Of a stretch of DNA of 64,000 nucleotides, positions 23,634-33,206 are shown piece after piece. The stretch spans positions 123,273 to 187,272 of the forward strand of contig JAEZJJ010000115.1 of NCBI GenBank assembly GCA_023436395.1. The letters are read 5' to 3'. The position numbers and the translations under genes were made by a program. Every line of letters starts with the position of its first letter. Within the stretch, counting starts at the first letter, position 1. The stretch comes from Bacillota bacterium. Lineage in GTDB: Bacteria > Bacillota > Clostridia > Lachnospirales > Cellulosilyticaceae. The notes beneath the pieces were generated by a model, which saw only the letters and a list, made by a program, of their open reading frames with translations, had not been told where the DNA came from and did not search any database.

Positions 23634-25076
23634 CTACCCTTGTTTTGATAAAGTTAAACTAAAATAAAAAATAACCGGTTCATTTTCTTCTGAATGTACC
23701 CCTACTGTTTCACCATGCTGCTTGATTACTTCTTTCACAATAACTAGACCTAACCCTACACCTCGTTTATCCTTGCCTCTAGAAGGATCTCCCTTATAAA
23801 AGCGATTCCAAATCTCACCTTGTTGTTCTTTAGGAATAGGTGGACCTGAATTATAAAATGCCACCCACATTTTATTTTCATTTATTTCAGTCCGTACTTC
23901 AATGAAACCATTTTCTCCTACAAATTTCATCGCATTATCTAATAGGTTTTGTACCACACGGGTAATGCCATCTACATCTCCTAGAACAAATGGGTTTTCT
24001 GCTTTCAGAGACTTTGTTAAGTTAATGCCCTTTTCTAGGGCACGTTTTTCTAAGCTAGCAATATTTCGTTCAATAATGGTATGAATATTAAAAGTTGTTT
24101 TATTAAGCGGTTGACTTAACTCTTCCATTTTATTCAGTTCAAGAATTGTATTCGTCATACCAATCATACGTTGTGTCTCACTTAATACAATTTTCAAGTA
24201 ACGTTCTTGCTTTTCTGGTGAAATAGTTCCATCTAAAATAGCCGTTACAAACCCTTGTATAGATGTTAAAGGTGAACGTAAGTCATGGGATACATTAGCT
24301 ATAAAGCTCCGTCTAGTCTCCTCAATCTTATCTAATTCCTCAGCCATGTGATTAAAGGCTAGCCCTAATTCAGCAATTTCATCCTGCCCCTTCACTACAA
24401 TACGCTCTCCCAGATGACCACTTGAAATCGTTTTTGCAACTGCATTCATTTCCTTTAAAGGTTTAGTCATTTGCTTAGAAATGAAATAAATCCATACAAA
24501 CATCACACTACCTACTATGCCTACTACATTTAAGATAAGATTTCTTACCTCATCTATAGTCTGAAGTACATAGGGCATAGGGGTATGAATAAATAGGGCA
24601 TATTGTACTGTCTCACCAATCATCATAGGATACCCTATGGTTAAAACAGGAGTGGAAAAGTATTCCTTAAATCCATTTTCAAGGCCTATAGCACGCCCTT
24701 CGAAAACCTCAGCTAGATTCGTTTCCTCTGGTACCTTTTGATCCATGGGGATAATGCTATCCTTTGTCACCACTAAGCCCTCTCCTTTTTGGTCCAAAAT
24801 CCAAGTGGTTGCTTGTAAGTAACTATCCATTACTTGAACACGATATAAAATTTTATCTAGCACCTCAGCTTTAGATATAGAGTAAGTTCCTTTATCATAG
24901 AATTCCGTGGCCAAAGTGCGGGCTTGTTTCATCATCATATCCTGTGTATATTGTACAAAGTAAGATTGAAAAGAGTGGGTAAAGGTAATAAAAAGAACAG
25001 CCAACATAATGACCAAAATACTGATATATACAGAAACTAGTCTACTAAACAAACTAGGAAATCTGAAATGTTCCAT
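23634..25076 (-). CDS. Membrane sensor histidine kinase (HAMP-HisKA-HATPase)
   Basis: A 480-residue kinase with two membrane helices (about 12-32 and 180-200) enclosing an extracellular sensor of about 145 residues. A HAMP linker, HisKA with His264 in V-S-H-D-L-R-S-P, and an ATPase domain with Q-N-L-L-D-N-A-M-K-F and G-V-G-L-G-L-V-I-V-K follow. It autophosphorylates and passes phosphate to the upstream-encoded regulator. ATG 25076 shares its first base with the regulator's stop codon (TAATG), so translation is coupled. A longer in-frame start inside the regulator gene is less likely. The signal is unknown. Confidence 0.92.
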   Translation of the reverse strand: MEHFRFPSLFSRLVSVYISILVIMLAVLFITFTHSFQSYFVQYTQDMMMKQARTLATEFYDKGTYSISKAEVLDKILYRVQVMDSYLQATTWILDQKGEGLVVTKDSIIPMDQKVPEETNLAEVFEGRAIGLENGFKEYFSTPVLTIGYPMMIGETVQYALFIHTPMPYVLQTIDEVRNLILNVVGIVGSVMFVWIYFISKQMTKPLKEMNAVAKTISSGHLGERIVVKGQDEIAELGLAFNHMAEELDKIEETRRSFIANVSHDLRSPLTSIQGFVTAILDGTISPEKQERYLKIVLSETQRMIGMTNTILELNKMEELSQPLNKTTFNIHTIIERNIASLEKRALEKGINLTKSLKAENPFVLGDVDGITRVVQNLLDNAMKFVGENGFIEVRTEINENKMWVAFYNSGPPIPKEQQGEIWNRFYKGDPSRGKDKRGVGLGLVIVKEVIKQHGETVGVHSEENEPVIFYFSLTLSKQG

Positions 25077-25756
25077 TATCTTTCGAATTTGTAACCTACT
25101 CCCCAAACCGTTTTTATACTCCATGTATGATCACCCTCAAACTTATCTCTTAGCCTTTTAATATGCACATCTACTGTCCTTGTATCTCCAACAAAGTCGT
25201 ATCCCCATATTTTATCCAATAATTGTTCTCTAGTGAATACTTGTTTAGGATGACTTGCTAAGAAATAGAGTACTTCTAATTCTTTAGGTGGTAATTCAAT
25301 TAGTGCCCCTTCATAGGTCACGGAATAATTATCTTTATCTATAATGAGATTATCCAGTACAATACGATTTTTAGGTACTACTTCTTCTACAGGCTGTATA
25401 TTACGCCTTAAAACAGCCTTAACTCTTGCCATGAGTTCCTTTGGATCAAATGGTTTTACCATATAGTCATCTGCACCTAACTCTAGACCTAAAACCTTAT
25501 CAAATATCTCACCTTTTGCCGTAAGCATAATAATCGGTGTACGATTATGTTTACGAATTTCTTTACATACATCATATCCATCAAGTTCTGGTAACATGAT
25601 GTCTAAAATAACAAGATCAGGTTCATAAGTTTCAAACACCTCAAGGGCTTCCTTTCCTGTAGCCACTTCTTTTGTATCATATCCTTCTTTATTTAAATAC
25701 AATGAAATGAGTTCAGAAATATTGGTATCATCATCTACTATAAGTATCTTTAGCAT
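25076..25756 (-). CDS. OmpR/PhoB-type response regulator
   Basis: This 226-residue regulator has a receiver domain with D8-D9-D10, the phosphorylated Asp52 in L-D-I-M-L-P and K102 in M-V-K-P-F-D. The C-terminal winged-helix domain (from about residue 130) has V-F-T-R-E-Q-L-L-D-K-I-W-G-Y and D-T-R-T-V-D-V-H-I-K-R-L-R-D-K. It is the partner of the kinase that follows. It lies 29 bases after mutS2 and is probably co-transcribed with it. Regulated genes cannot be read from this window. Confidence 0.95.
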   Translation of the reverse strand: MLKILIVDDDTNISELISLYLNKEGYDTKEVATGKEALEVFETYEPDLVILDIMLPELDGYDVCKEIRKHNRTPIIMLTAKGEIFDKVLGLELGADDYMVKPFDPKELMARVKAVLRRNIQPVEEVVPKNRIVLDNLIIDKDNYSVTYEGALIELPPKELEVLYFLASHPKQVFTREQLLDKIWGYDFVGDTRTVDVHIKRLRDKFEGDHTWSIKTVWGVGYKFER

Positions 25757-25785
25757 ATTCTTTCTTTTTCCTCCTAGTTGTCTGG

Positions 25786-28179
25786 TTATTTTATTGTTAC
25801 CACAGTAACCCCCATTTCTCCTTCACCATAGAGACCTGGTCTTTGGTCTTGTACATGAGGATGGCGTTTGAGCTTAGGGATAATGCCTGCACGAAGTGCC
25901 CCAGTCCCTTTACCATGAATAATCATCACTTGTTTAAGACCTGATAAATAGGCATCATCTAAATACTTATCAATAATAGGCCAAGCTTCATCTACCATCA
26001 TTCCCCTTACATCTACTTGGGTTGAGATGGTACTAGTCTTACTTAAATGGTAACTCACTTGTCCTTTCACTTTTTTCTTTTCAATTTTCTTAGTCGCCTG
26101 CACTTCTTCTTCTATTCTTGTAAGGCCACTTAAAGGAATGCGCATGGGCATAATGCCTACACGTACTTCTACATTTCCACTACGATCTGGGGCAGCTGTG
26201 ACAATGCCTTTTTGCATTAAAGAAGTTACCATGACTTCTTCCCCTACTTCTACTGATTTGAGCTTGACTGTTTCTTTTCGACCTACTATTTTGCCTACAC
26301 GTTTATTTTGCACAGAAATAGTATCTGTCATCCTTTTTTTGGCATTATAAAGGCTCTGTTCATCAATCGCTACCTGTGCTTTTCTTGCCACACTTCTAAC
26401 TTCTTTCAAGATTTTGTCTGTCTCAGCCTCAGCATTTTTAAGCATTTCCTTTGCCTTAAGCTCTGCTCTTTCTAGTACCTTCTTCTTTGCTTTTTCTAGC
26501 TTCTTACGTTCATTTTGAATTTCTTCCTTTAAACGTTCTGCCTCATCACGGAAAGACTTAGCCCGCTCACGTTCGATTTCTGCTAAACGCTTATTTTGCT
26601 CAAGATCTACTAAAATGTCTTCCATCTTAACATTTTCTTTTTGCAAGTAAACTTTGGCCTCTTCAATTAAATACTCTGGCAAACCTAATTTCATGGAGAT
26701 AGCAAATGCATTACTTTTCCCTGGTATCCCAATTAGAAGACGATACGTAGGTCTTAAAGATTCTACATCAAACTCACAACTTGCATTTTCCACACCTTCT
26801 GTAGAAAGGGCATAAAGTTTCAATTCACTATAATGAGTGGTGGCTACTGTACGAATGCGTTGCTTACGCAAATGTTCCAAAATAGACATGGCTAAAGCTG
26901 CTCCTTCTATAGGATCCGTTCCTGAACCTACTTCATCTAATAGCACCAAAGAATTTAAACTCATGTCCTTTAAAATGCCTACAATATTAGTCATGTGAGC
27001 TGAAAAAGTACTTAAACTTTGTTCAATACTTTGCTCATCTCCAAGGTCTGCATAAATGCCTTCAAAAATGGCCATTTCACTGCCTTCTGCCGCTGGAATC
27101 TGTAGACCAATTGCTGCCATGAGTGAAAATAAGCCTATAGTCTTTAAAGTAACCGTCTTACCACCTGTATTAGGTCCTGTAATCAGTAGGGTTGTAAAAT
27201 CTTTCCCTACATAAACATCAATAGGTACGACACTTTCTTTAGCCAAAAGTGGATGCCTTGCTTTTTTTAATGAAATATAACCCTTATCATTAAGGTGAGG
27301 CTGCCTACAATCATAACGTAAAGAAAATTCACTACGCGCAAAAATACTATCTAAAATAACTAATAGTTCATAGTTTCTTCTAATTTCCTCTGTAATAGGT
27401 GCCACCTCATTCGTGAGGTCTGTGAGTAATTTTTCAATTTCCTCTTGCTCTTTAATCTCTAAGCTCTTTAAAGTATTTCCTAACTCTACTACTGCCATAG
27501 GTTCAATAAAAACGGTAGCTCCTGTAGAAGACTGGTCATGAACAATACCTTTAAATTGACTTTTATACTCAATTTTAATAGGAATACAGTAACGATCTTG
27601 CCTTAATGTCACAACAGGGTCTTGTATCATCTCTTGATAGTGATTAGAATGGATCATATTTTGGAGGACTTCTTTAATTTTTACACCTAATTGCTTCATT
27701 TGTCTTCGAATATGGGCAAGTTCTGGTGTTGCATCATCTGCAAATTGGTCTACGCTTACAATACAGCGAGAAATTTCTCTTTCTATCGTTGTAAAAGGTG
27801 TTAAACCTTCAAAATAATCACCTAAGATGGGATATGCTTCCCCTGTTGCTATGGCATCTTGATAATAATTTTTACCTTGCCTTGTTAAGCGTAGTACATC
27901 TCTAATAGCTAGTAATTCACCTGCACTTAAAATAGCCCCTATTTCAACATGCTTTAAAATAGCTTGAACCTTCTTTAGTGTTCCCAGTGGCATCTTACCT
28001 TGTTTAATACTTATATGAATAGCTTCTGCAGTTTCTTTTTGAAGGCGAGTAACTTCTGCTAGTGTGGTAAATGGCATAGCCCTTTCCACAGCTTCTTTTC
28101 CTCCTTCTGTCACTGCGTAAGCTTTTACTAGTTCTTTAACTTTATGAAACTCTAACTTATAAAGTGTTTTTTCGTTCAT
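25786..28179 (-). CDS. mutS2: MutS2 ATPase/endonuclease (RqcU)
   Basis: The 797-residue protein shows the MutS2 layout: core and clamp helices, Walker A G-P-N-T-G-G-K-T near residue 335, Walker B L-V-L-L-D-E-V-G-S-G-T-D-P, a long coiled coil (about 510-600: E-I-E-R-E-R-A-K-S-F-R) and a C-terminal Smr domain with V-D-V-R-G and I-I-H-G-K-G-T-G-A-L-R. In Firmicutes MutS2 splits collided ribosomes and can suppress recombination. It lacks the MutS mismatch-recognition domain. GAGGTAACATA precedes the ATG. Confidence 0.95.
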   Translation of the reverse strand: MNEKTLYKLEFHKVKELVKAYAVTEGGKEAVERAMPFTTLAEVTRLQKETAEAIHISIKQGKMPLGTLKKVQAILKHVEIGAILSAGELLAIRDVLRLTRQGKNYYQDAIATGEAYPILGDYFEGLTPFTTIEREISRCIVSVDQFADDATPELAHIRRQMKQLGVKIKEVLQNMIHSNHYQEMIQDPVVTLRQDRYCIPIKIEYKSQFKGIVHDQSSTGATVFIEPMAVVELGNTLKSLEIKEQEEIEKLLTDLTNEVAPITEEIRRNYELLVILDSIFARSEFSLRYDCRQPHLNDKGYISLKKARHPLLAKESVVPIDVYVGKDFTTLLITGPNTGGKTVTLKTIGLFSLMAAIGLQIPAAEGSEMAIFEGIYADLGDEQSIEQSLSTFSAHMTNIVGILKDMSLNSLVLLDEVGSGTDPIEGAALAMSILEHLRKQRIRTVATTHYSELKLYALSTEGVENASCEFDVESLRPTYRLLIGIPGKSNAFAISMKLGLPEYLIEEAKVYLQKENVKMEDILVDLEQNKRLAEIERERAKSFRDEAERLKEEIQNERKKLEKAKKKVLERAELKAKEMLKNAEAETDKILKEVRSVARKAQVAIDEQSLYNAKKRMTDTISVQNKRVGKIVGRKETVKLKSVEVGEEVMVTSLMQKGIVTAAPDRSGNVEVRVGIMPMRIPLSGLTRIEEEVQATKKIEKKKVKGQVSYHLSKTSTISTQVDVRGMMVDEAWPIIDKYLDDAYLSGLKQVMIIHGKGTGALRAGIIPKLKRHPHVQDQRPGLYGEGEMGVTVVTIK

Positions 28180-28290
28180 TATGTTACCTCACATACATTA
28201 TTTTACGCTATTTCTATTATGGCACATCTTCACTTATTTGCAAACACCCTTACAAGTAAAATCCCTCTATTTCCCGTCTATTAAATAACA

Positions 28291-28316
28291 AAAGAGCCCT
28301 ATACAGGACTCTTTTT
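28291..28316 (-). terminator. Terminator of the NlpC/P60 gene
   Basis: On the minus strand AAAAAGAGTCCTGTATAGGGCTCTTTT has 7-9 base arms and a short loop and ends in a T-run. It covers the region right at the stop codon of the hydrolase gene. Confidence 0.7.
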
Positions 28317-28317
28317 A

Positions 28318-29022
28318 TTAAAACCACTTTAAAATACGACTTCCCATGACATAATTACGGGTATAATAATTGCTACCTAGAGAACTTAACATAACACCAT
28401 GGGTACTATCTGCATGTAAAAACTGACCATTTCCTGCATAAATCCCCACATGAGAAATACGTCCATTATTAACACCTGATGTATCAAAGAAGACAAGGTC
28501 ACCAGGTTGAAGTTGCTCTTTGGCAATAGGCATACCATCTTTAGCCTGCATATAAGAGACACGGCTAATGTCAATATCAAAGCCTGCATAAACCTTTTGG
28601 GTAAGTCCAGAACAGTCTACACCTGATTTTAAGTCATTCCCCCCCCAAACATAAGGGGTTCCAATAAACAACTTACCATAGTCAACAATTTCTTCTCCTA
28701 ATACTTTAGTATAGGGAATAAAGCTGTCTTCAGGTGCCTGTACATATGCCTTAGATACCCAGCCCTCTTCATCTTTTACCTTGACTCTATACCACTCTTC
28801 ATTCTGCCCTAAGATTTGAAGTTCTTCTTTATCTACTGACATAAGTACTTGCCCATATTTACTAGGATAACTTCGTACATTAATTTGGGTTCCAATAACT
28901 TGGGCCGTAATGCCTGTATAAGTTGGAAATATTTTATTGTGAATTGTAATATCTGCGTAAAGTGGTGTAAAGCATCCCCACAAAATACCCATTGTACATA
29001 CAACTTTTATAAGCTTCTTCAT
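28318..29022 (-). CDS. Secreted SH3-NlpC/P60 peptidoglycan hydrolase
   Basis: This 234-residue protein has a signal peptide (residues 1-24, ending near P-L-Y-A-D), a bacterial SH3 domain (about 38-95: I-N-V-R-S-Y-P-S, then W-Y-R-V-K-V-K-D-E-E-G-W-V-S) and an NlpC/P60 catalytic domain with V-D-C-S-G-L-T (cysteine), H-V-G-I-Y-A-G-N-G-Q-F-L-H and a further H-A-D. Such enzymes cut D-glutamyl-diamino acid bonds in wall peptides. The start follows TTTAGGAGGAAACA. It is probably monocistronic. Confidence 0.92.
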   Translation of the reverse strand: MKKLIKVVCTMGILWGCFTPLYADITIHNKIFPTYTGITAQVIGTQINVRSYPSKYGQVLMSVDKEELQILGQNEEWYRVKVKDEEGWVSKAYVQAPEDSFIPYTKVLGEEIVDYGKLFIGTPYVWGGNDLKSGVDCSGLTQKVYAGFDIDISRVSYMQAKDGMPIAKEQLQPGDLVFFDTSGVNNGRISHVGIYAGNGQFLHADSTHGVMLSSLGSNYYTRNYVMGSRILKWF

Positions 29023-29141
29023 TGTTTCCTCCTAAAATGCACACGCTAGGCGTGATTTAAAAATCAACTCTGCTTTATTATGAACATGTTTTTATATTTT
29101 TATACATCTTAGTCAGAAAATTGCGCAAACCTTTTAACGTA

Positions 29142-29633
29142 TTACCAATGATAATGATGTAGCTCCCCTTGTTTTGTAAGGTGTTCAAATTGATGCTGTC
29201 TAAGAGCTTCATAAACTACAATAGCAACAGAATTAGATAAATTTAAAGAACGTGCTTCTGAAATCATAGGAATACGGATACAAGTCTCCTTATTGTCTAA
29301 TAAAATTTCTTCTGGAATACCTGCTGTCTCTTTTCCAAACATAATATAGCATTCTTCTTCATAGTTGACCTCTGCATAAGTCTGTCTTGACTTAGTCGTT
29401 GCCATATAGACTTTAGGATAATTGTTTTTCTCTAGAAACTCTTCATAGTTTTTATAAGTCTGCACATTTACTAAATGCCAGTAATCAAGACCTGCTCTTT
29501 TAATTTGCTTTTCATCTAGAGAAAAACCTAGGGGTTCTATTAAATGTAAAGTAGCTCCTATAGCAGCACAGGTTCTTGCAATATTTCCTGTATTTTGTGG
29601 TATCTCTGGTTCGTGTAAAACAATATGCATCAT
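29142..29633 (-). CDS. trmL: tRNA (cytidine(34)-2'-O)-methyltransferase
   Basis: A 163-residue single-domain SPOUT methyltransferase: H-E-P-E-I-P-Q-N-T-G-N-I-A-R-T at the start, H-L-I-E-P-L-G-F, L-D-Y-W, F-G-K-E-T-A-G-I-P and the knot region I-R-I-P-M-I-S-E-A-R-S-L-N-L-S-N-S-V-A. TrmL methylates the wobble ribose of tRNA-Leu anticodons. Length and motifs fit exactly. GAAGGAAGC precedes two adjacent ATGs; either could be used. Confidence 0.95.
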   Translation of the reverse strand: MMHIVLHEPEIPQNTGNIARTCAAIGATLHLIEPLGFSLDEKQIKRAGLDYWHLVNVQTYKNYEEFLEKNNYPKVYMATTKSRQTYAEVNYEEECYIMFGKETAGIPEEILLDNKETCIRIPMISEARSLNLSNSVAIVVYEALRQHQFEHLTKQGELHHYHW

Positions 29634-29720
29634 ATGTTGCTTCCTTCTTTCTCTATTAATCCGTTATCTCTTATTTTAACACGGCCCCAATCTGAGTACA
29701 ATGTCCTCTCTATTTTCTCT

Positions 29721-30701
29721 CTAGTCATTTGTATGTTTTACCACTTTCTTAACTTGACAGTGACGTCTCTTGGGATAAGCAAGATGATTAATGAATGCTA
29801 GGACCTTATCTTCATAATTTTCCTTCTCATGAATATAAGCTTTAATATGACCATCTACTTTTGGTACCCAATATTCTACCTTGCCTTTATCCTTAACTGC
29901 CTCATAGATACTGAGTGTATCTTGATAAGGAATCACTTCATCCCCTTCTGCATGAATCAGAAGAAGAGGTCTTTTCCCCAATGTTTTAGCTGCCTCTAAA
30001 GGACTTACTTCTTTCATATTCATGCGAAGCCATCTCTTGGATAAACCCACAGTTAAATAGCTAAATGGAAAGTTAGGTAATTTTGTAAAACGATTCATAT
30101 TTCTATATAGGAAACCCTTTAAATCTGCATAAGGACTATCTGCAATAACCCCTTTAACTTCTTTAGCCATAGCACCTGCCATAATAGATACTGCGGCGCC
30201 CATAGACCATCCCATAAGTATAATATGATGGCATCGTCTCTCCTTTTTAACATATCGAATAGCAGCTAATAAATCGTAGCGTTCTAAATAACCACCTGTG
30301 GTTGCCTTTCCCTCTGAAAACCCACAATGTCTAAAATCATACATTAACACATGATGACCTTGTGCTGTAATCCGCTTAACAAGATCAAATAAAACAATCC
30401 CCTCTAAACTTCGGACATTATGATAACCATGGGATAAAATAACAGTATAGCGACTTTTATTTGCCCTCCCTTCCTTTTGAGCTGGAATCCACCAACCTGA
30501 TAATTTTAGGCTTTTGCCACTTTTCTTCCTTATGGGTCCTTCAAAACTGACATCTTCATAAATGAGTCCATAATCACTAGGCCATTTATTGATCGTTTCT
30601 GAAGGGGTGTACATCATCTGATAACCAATATATATACAAGTTCCTAAGACTGCACTCCCTATGATGGAAGGCACTAAGAAAAACCATTCTTTCTTTTTCA
30701 T
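29721..30701 (-). CDS. Membrane-anchored alpha/beta hydrolase
   Basis: The 326-residue protein has an N-terminal membrane anchor (residues ~6-27) and an alpha/beta hydrolase fold: the oxyanion region S-H-G-Y-H, the nucleophile elbow G-W-S-M-G-A near residue 167, the acid region H-A-E-G-D-E and the final histidine in D-G-H-I-K-A. The family is serine hydrolases such as esterases or acyltransferases; the closest pattern is the YqkD/BAAT-like group of Firmicutes. AGGTGGCTGC precedes the ATG. Confidence 0.85.
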   Translation of the reverse strand: MKKKEWFFLVPSIIGSAVLGTCIYIGYQMMYTPSETINKWPSDYGLIYEDVSFEGPIRKKSGKSLKLSGWWIPAQKEGRANKSRYTVILSHGYHNVRSLEGIVLFDLVKRITAQGHHVLMYDFRHCGFSEGKATTGGYLERYDLLAAIRYVKKERRCHHIILMGWSMGAAVSIMAGAMAKEVKGVIADSPYADLKGFLYRNMNRFTKLPNFPFSYLTVGLSKRWLRMNMKEVSPLEAAKTLGKRPLLLIHAEGDEVIPYQDTLSIYEAVKDKGKVEYWVPKVDGHIKAYIHEKENYEDKVLAFINHLAYPKRRHCQVKKVVKHTND

Positions 30702-30782
30702 CTCGCAGCCACCTCTAGTTTTTTTATTAGTTTGGTCCTTTTTTCCTCTTTCTATAACTATTGTATGGATGAGGTAGCTAAA

Positions 30783-30837
30783 AAATTATAAAAAAAACTT
30801 ACTTCATACCTTGCTCTTATCAAAGCACGAAGTAAGC
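30783..30837 (-). terminator. Terminator of topB
   Basis: GAGCTTACTTCGTGCTTTG and AGCAAGGTATGAAGTAAG pair with a small bulge and are followed by eight T on the minus strand. Confidence 0.8.
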
Positions 30838-30843
30838 TCCTAT

Positions 30844-33009
30844 TTACTTATTTAATTTTGCAAAAGCTTCTGCAAAAGCAAAGTTGCCTTCCTCTTGCTT
30901 AGACTGTTCCTTAAGATACTTTTGAACAGATTTTTTATCTACTTTTTTATGCTCACTACGGTATTTCTTATTAAATACACTTAGTTTTTCACGGAATGTA
31001 CAGGTGGTACAAACATAAATTTGTCCTTCCCCTTCTCCACGAAGTTCTAACTTTTTGTGGCAGTTCGGACATCTAGTCTGTGTAAAACGACTAATGTTTT
31101 CTCGATATCCACAGCTTCTATCCTGGCACACATAAAGCTTCCCATGCTTTCCTTTTACTTCTAACATTAGCTTATTACATTCTGGACAACGTTTACCTGT
31201 AATGTTATCATGCACATATTTTTCACCACTGGTTTTCACCGCTTGCACTAGCTCATCGCTGTAAGCCCTAATCTCTTTCATGAAAACTTGAGGATCTTGT
31301 TTTCCTTTACTAATTTCTTCTAGGGCCATTTCCCATTTGGCTGTAAGTAGTGGTGATTTTAAATCTACAGGAACAAGTTCAATAAGCTGTTTGCCTTTAG
31401 AAGTTGGCACAATCTCTTTTCCACTCTTTTCAATATAGAACATATTATAAAGTTTCTCGATAATATCAGCTCTTGTGGCTACTGTCCCAATCCCACCAGT
31501 CTCTCCTAGTGTTTTAGCAGCCTTTTGATCTACTTCTACATATTGATGTGGCTTTTCCATGGCAGAAAGGAGGGTAGCTTCTGTAAACCTATTAGGTGCC
31601 TTTGTCATTTGATTTGTTTTGAAAAGAGCTTCTAGGACAACTTTGTCACCCTGTTTAACCTCTGGTAAACAAGCTGTAACTTCTTCTTCCTCTTCTTCCC
31701 CTTCTTGCTCATAAAGTACTTTCCACCCTAACTCAACTACTTCTTTCCCTTTAGCGCCAAAGACCTCTCCCTGGCTGGTCACTTCTAATATGCCCTCACG
31801 ATAAATCATAGGTGGCAGTAACACACTTAAAAAGCGTTTAACCACCAAATCATAAATTTTACGTTCCTCACTACTTAATTTTGATAAATCAGGGGTCTCT
31901 TCTGTAGGTATAATGGCATGATGATCAGAAACTTTGGTATTATCTACAAAGTGCTTACTACCTTGAATACTCTTTTTCAGGACCTCTCTTGCCCCTACTC
32001 TATAAGGACCTATAGCCACAGCCATCACACGCTCTTTAAGTGTGGGGACGATATCCTGCGATAAATACCTAGAATCCGTTCTTGGATAAGTGAGTATCTT
32101 ATAATTCTCATAAAGACGTTGCATAATAGATAAGGTTTCTTTTGGACTAAACCCAAAACGCTTATTGGCATCCCTTTGAAGTTCAGTTAAGTCATAAAGA
32201 GCTGGGGCATATTGTTTCTTTTGTGTTTCCTTATAGGTTGTTACCTCTGCCTTAGTGCCTTCTAATTGACTCATTAATGCATCTATCTTTTTCTCATCAA
32301 AGAAACGATCTCCCTTTTTCCCTTTATAAGCCATTTGAATACCTAGGCATTTTGCTGATAAGGTGAAATAAGGTTTTGGCTCAAATTTCTTAATCGCCTC
32401 TTCCCTAGCTACAATCATAGCAAGTGCTGCAGATTGTACACGCCCTGCTGAAAGCTGGGCATTAAATTTGCACGTTAAAGCTCTTGTCACATTAAGTCCT
32501 ACTAACCAGTCTCCTTCTGCTCTACAAACAGCAGCTTTATATAGATTTTCATAGGCTTTTCCTGGTTTAAGATTTTTAAAACCTTCTTGAATAGCTTTAT
32601 CTGTAACAGAAGAAATCCAAAGGCGTTTAATAGGCTTTCTAACGCCTACCTTATCAATGGTCCATCTTGCTACAAGTTCTCCTTCACGCCCTGCATCAGT
32701 GGCAATGATAATTTCCTCTATATCTTTTCTAAGCATTAAATTCTTAACAACTTGAAACTGCTTCCCCGTTCCTTTTAAGACTGTTAATTTCATACGCTCT
32801 GGAAGCATTGGAAGAGTTTCCATACTCCAAGTCTTATACTGATTGCCATAAGCTTCTGGGTCTGAAAGGCCTACTAAGTGTCCCATTGCCCAAGTCACCA
32901 CATACTTAGGTCCTTCAAAGAAACCATTTTGTTTACCTGTACATTTTAAAACACGTGCTATATCTTTTCCCACACTAGGTTTTTCTGCAAATACTAATAT
33001 TTTTCCCAA
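30844..33009 (-). CDS. topB: DNA topoisomerase III (type IA)
   Basis: This 721-residue enzyme has an N-terminal Toprim domain (E-K-P-S-V-G-K-D and D-A-G-R-E-G at 105-110), S-A-G-R-V-Q-S-A-A at about 187-195 and the catalytic Tyr308 in L-T-Y-P-R-T-D-S-R-Y. Two C-terminal zinc fingers follow (C-P-E-C ... C-Q-D-R-S-C and C-P-N-C ... C-T-T-C). It decatenates DNA and removes negative supercoils. An acidic insert (E-E-E-E-E-E) lies near residue 440. The start codon is TTG, placed 7 bases after GGAG; no ATG alternative has a ribosome site. Confidence 0.95.
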   Translation of the reverse strand: MGKILVFAEKPSVGKDIARVLKCTGKQNGFFEGPKYVVTWAMGHLVGLSDPEAYGNQYKTWSMETLPMLPERMKLTVLKGTGKQFQVVKNLMLRKDIEEIIIATDAGREGELVARWTIDKVGVRKPIKRLWISSVTDKAIQEGFKNLKPGKAYENLYKAAVCRAEGDWLVGLNVTRALTCKFNAQLSAGRVQSAALAMIVAREEAIKKFEPKPYFTLSAKCLGIQMAYKGKKGDRFFDEKKIDALMSQLEGTKAEVTTYKETQKKQYAPALYDLTELQRDANKRFGFSPKETLSIMQRLYENYKILTYPRTDSRYLSQDIVPTLKERVMAVAIGPYRVGAREVLKKSIQGSKHFVDNTKVSDHHAIIPTEETPDLSKLSSEERKIYDLVVKRFLSVLLPPMIYREGILEVTSQGEVFGAKGKEVVELGWKVLYEQEGEEEEEEVTACLPEVKQGDKVVLEALFKTNQMTKAPNRFTEATLLSAMEKPHQYVEVDQKAAKTLGETGGIGTVATRADIIEKLYNMFYIEKSGKEIVPTSKGKQLIELVPVDLKSPLLTAKWEMALEEISKGKQDPQVFMKEIRAYSDELVQAVKTSGEKYVHDNITGKRCPECNKLMLEVKGKHGKLYVCQDRSCGYRENISRFTQTRCPNCHKKLELRGEGEGQIYVCTTCTFREKLSVFNKKYRSEHKKVDKKSVQKYLKEQSKQEEGNFAFAEAFAKLNK

Positions 33010-33206
33010 TGCACTACTCCTTCTCTAACTTCATTGATTTCTCATCATTGTAACATATATTCAGTTACTTCTACTACACTTTCACATCATTAAGGGGCTA
33101 CTGCCTCTTAATTCACCTCCCTAAACATCTAGAGCTTCTCTCTTTGATGCTTTTAGATTGGTTTTAAGTTATGCGCAGTAGCCCCTCAAATCTACTAAAA
33201 TCAAAT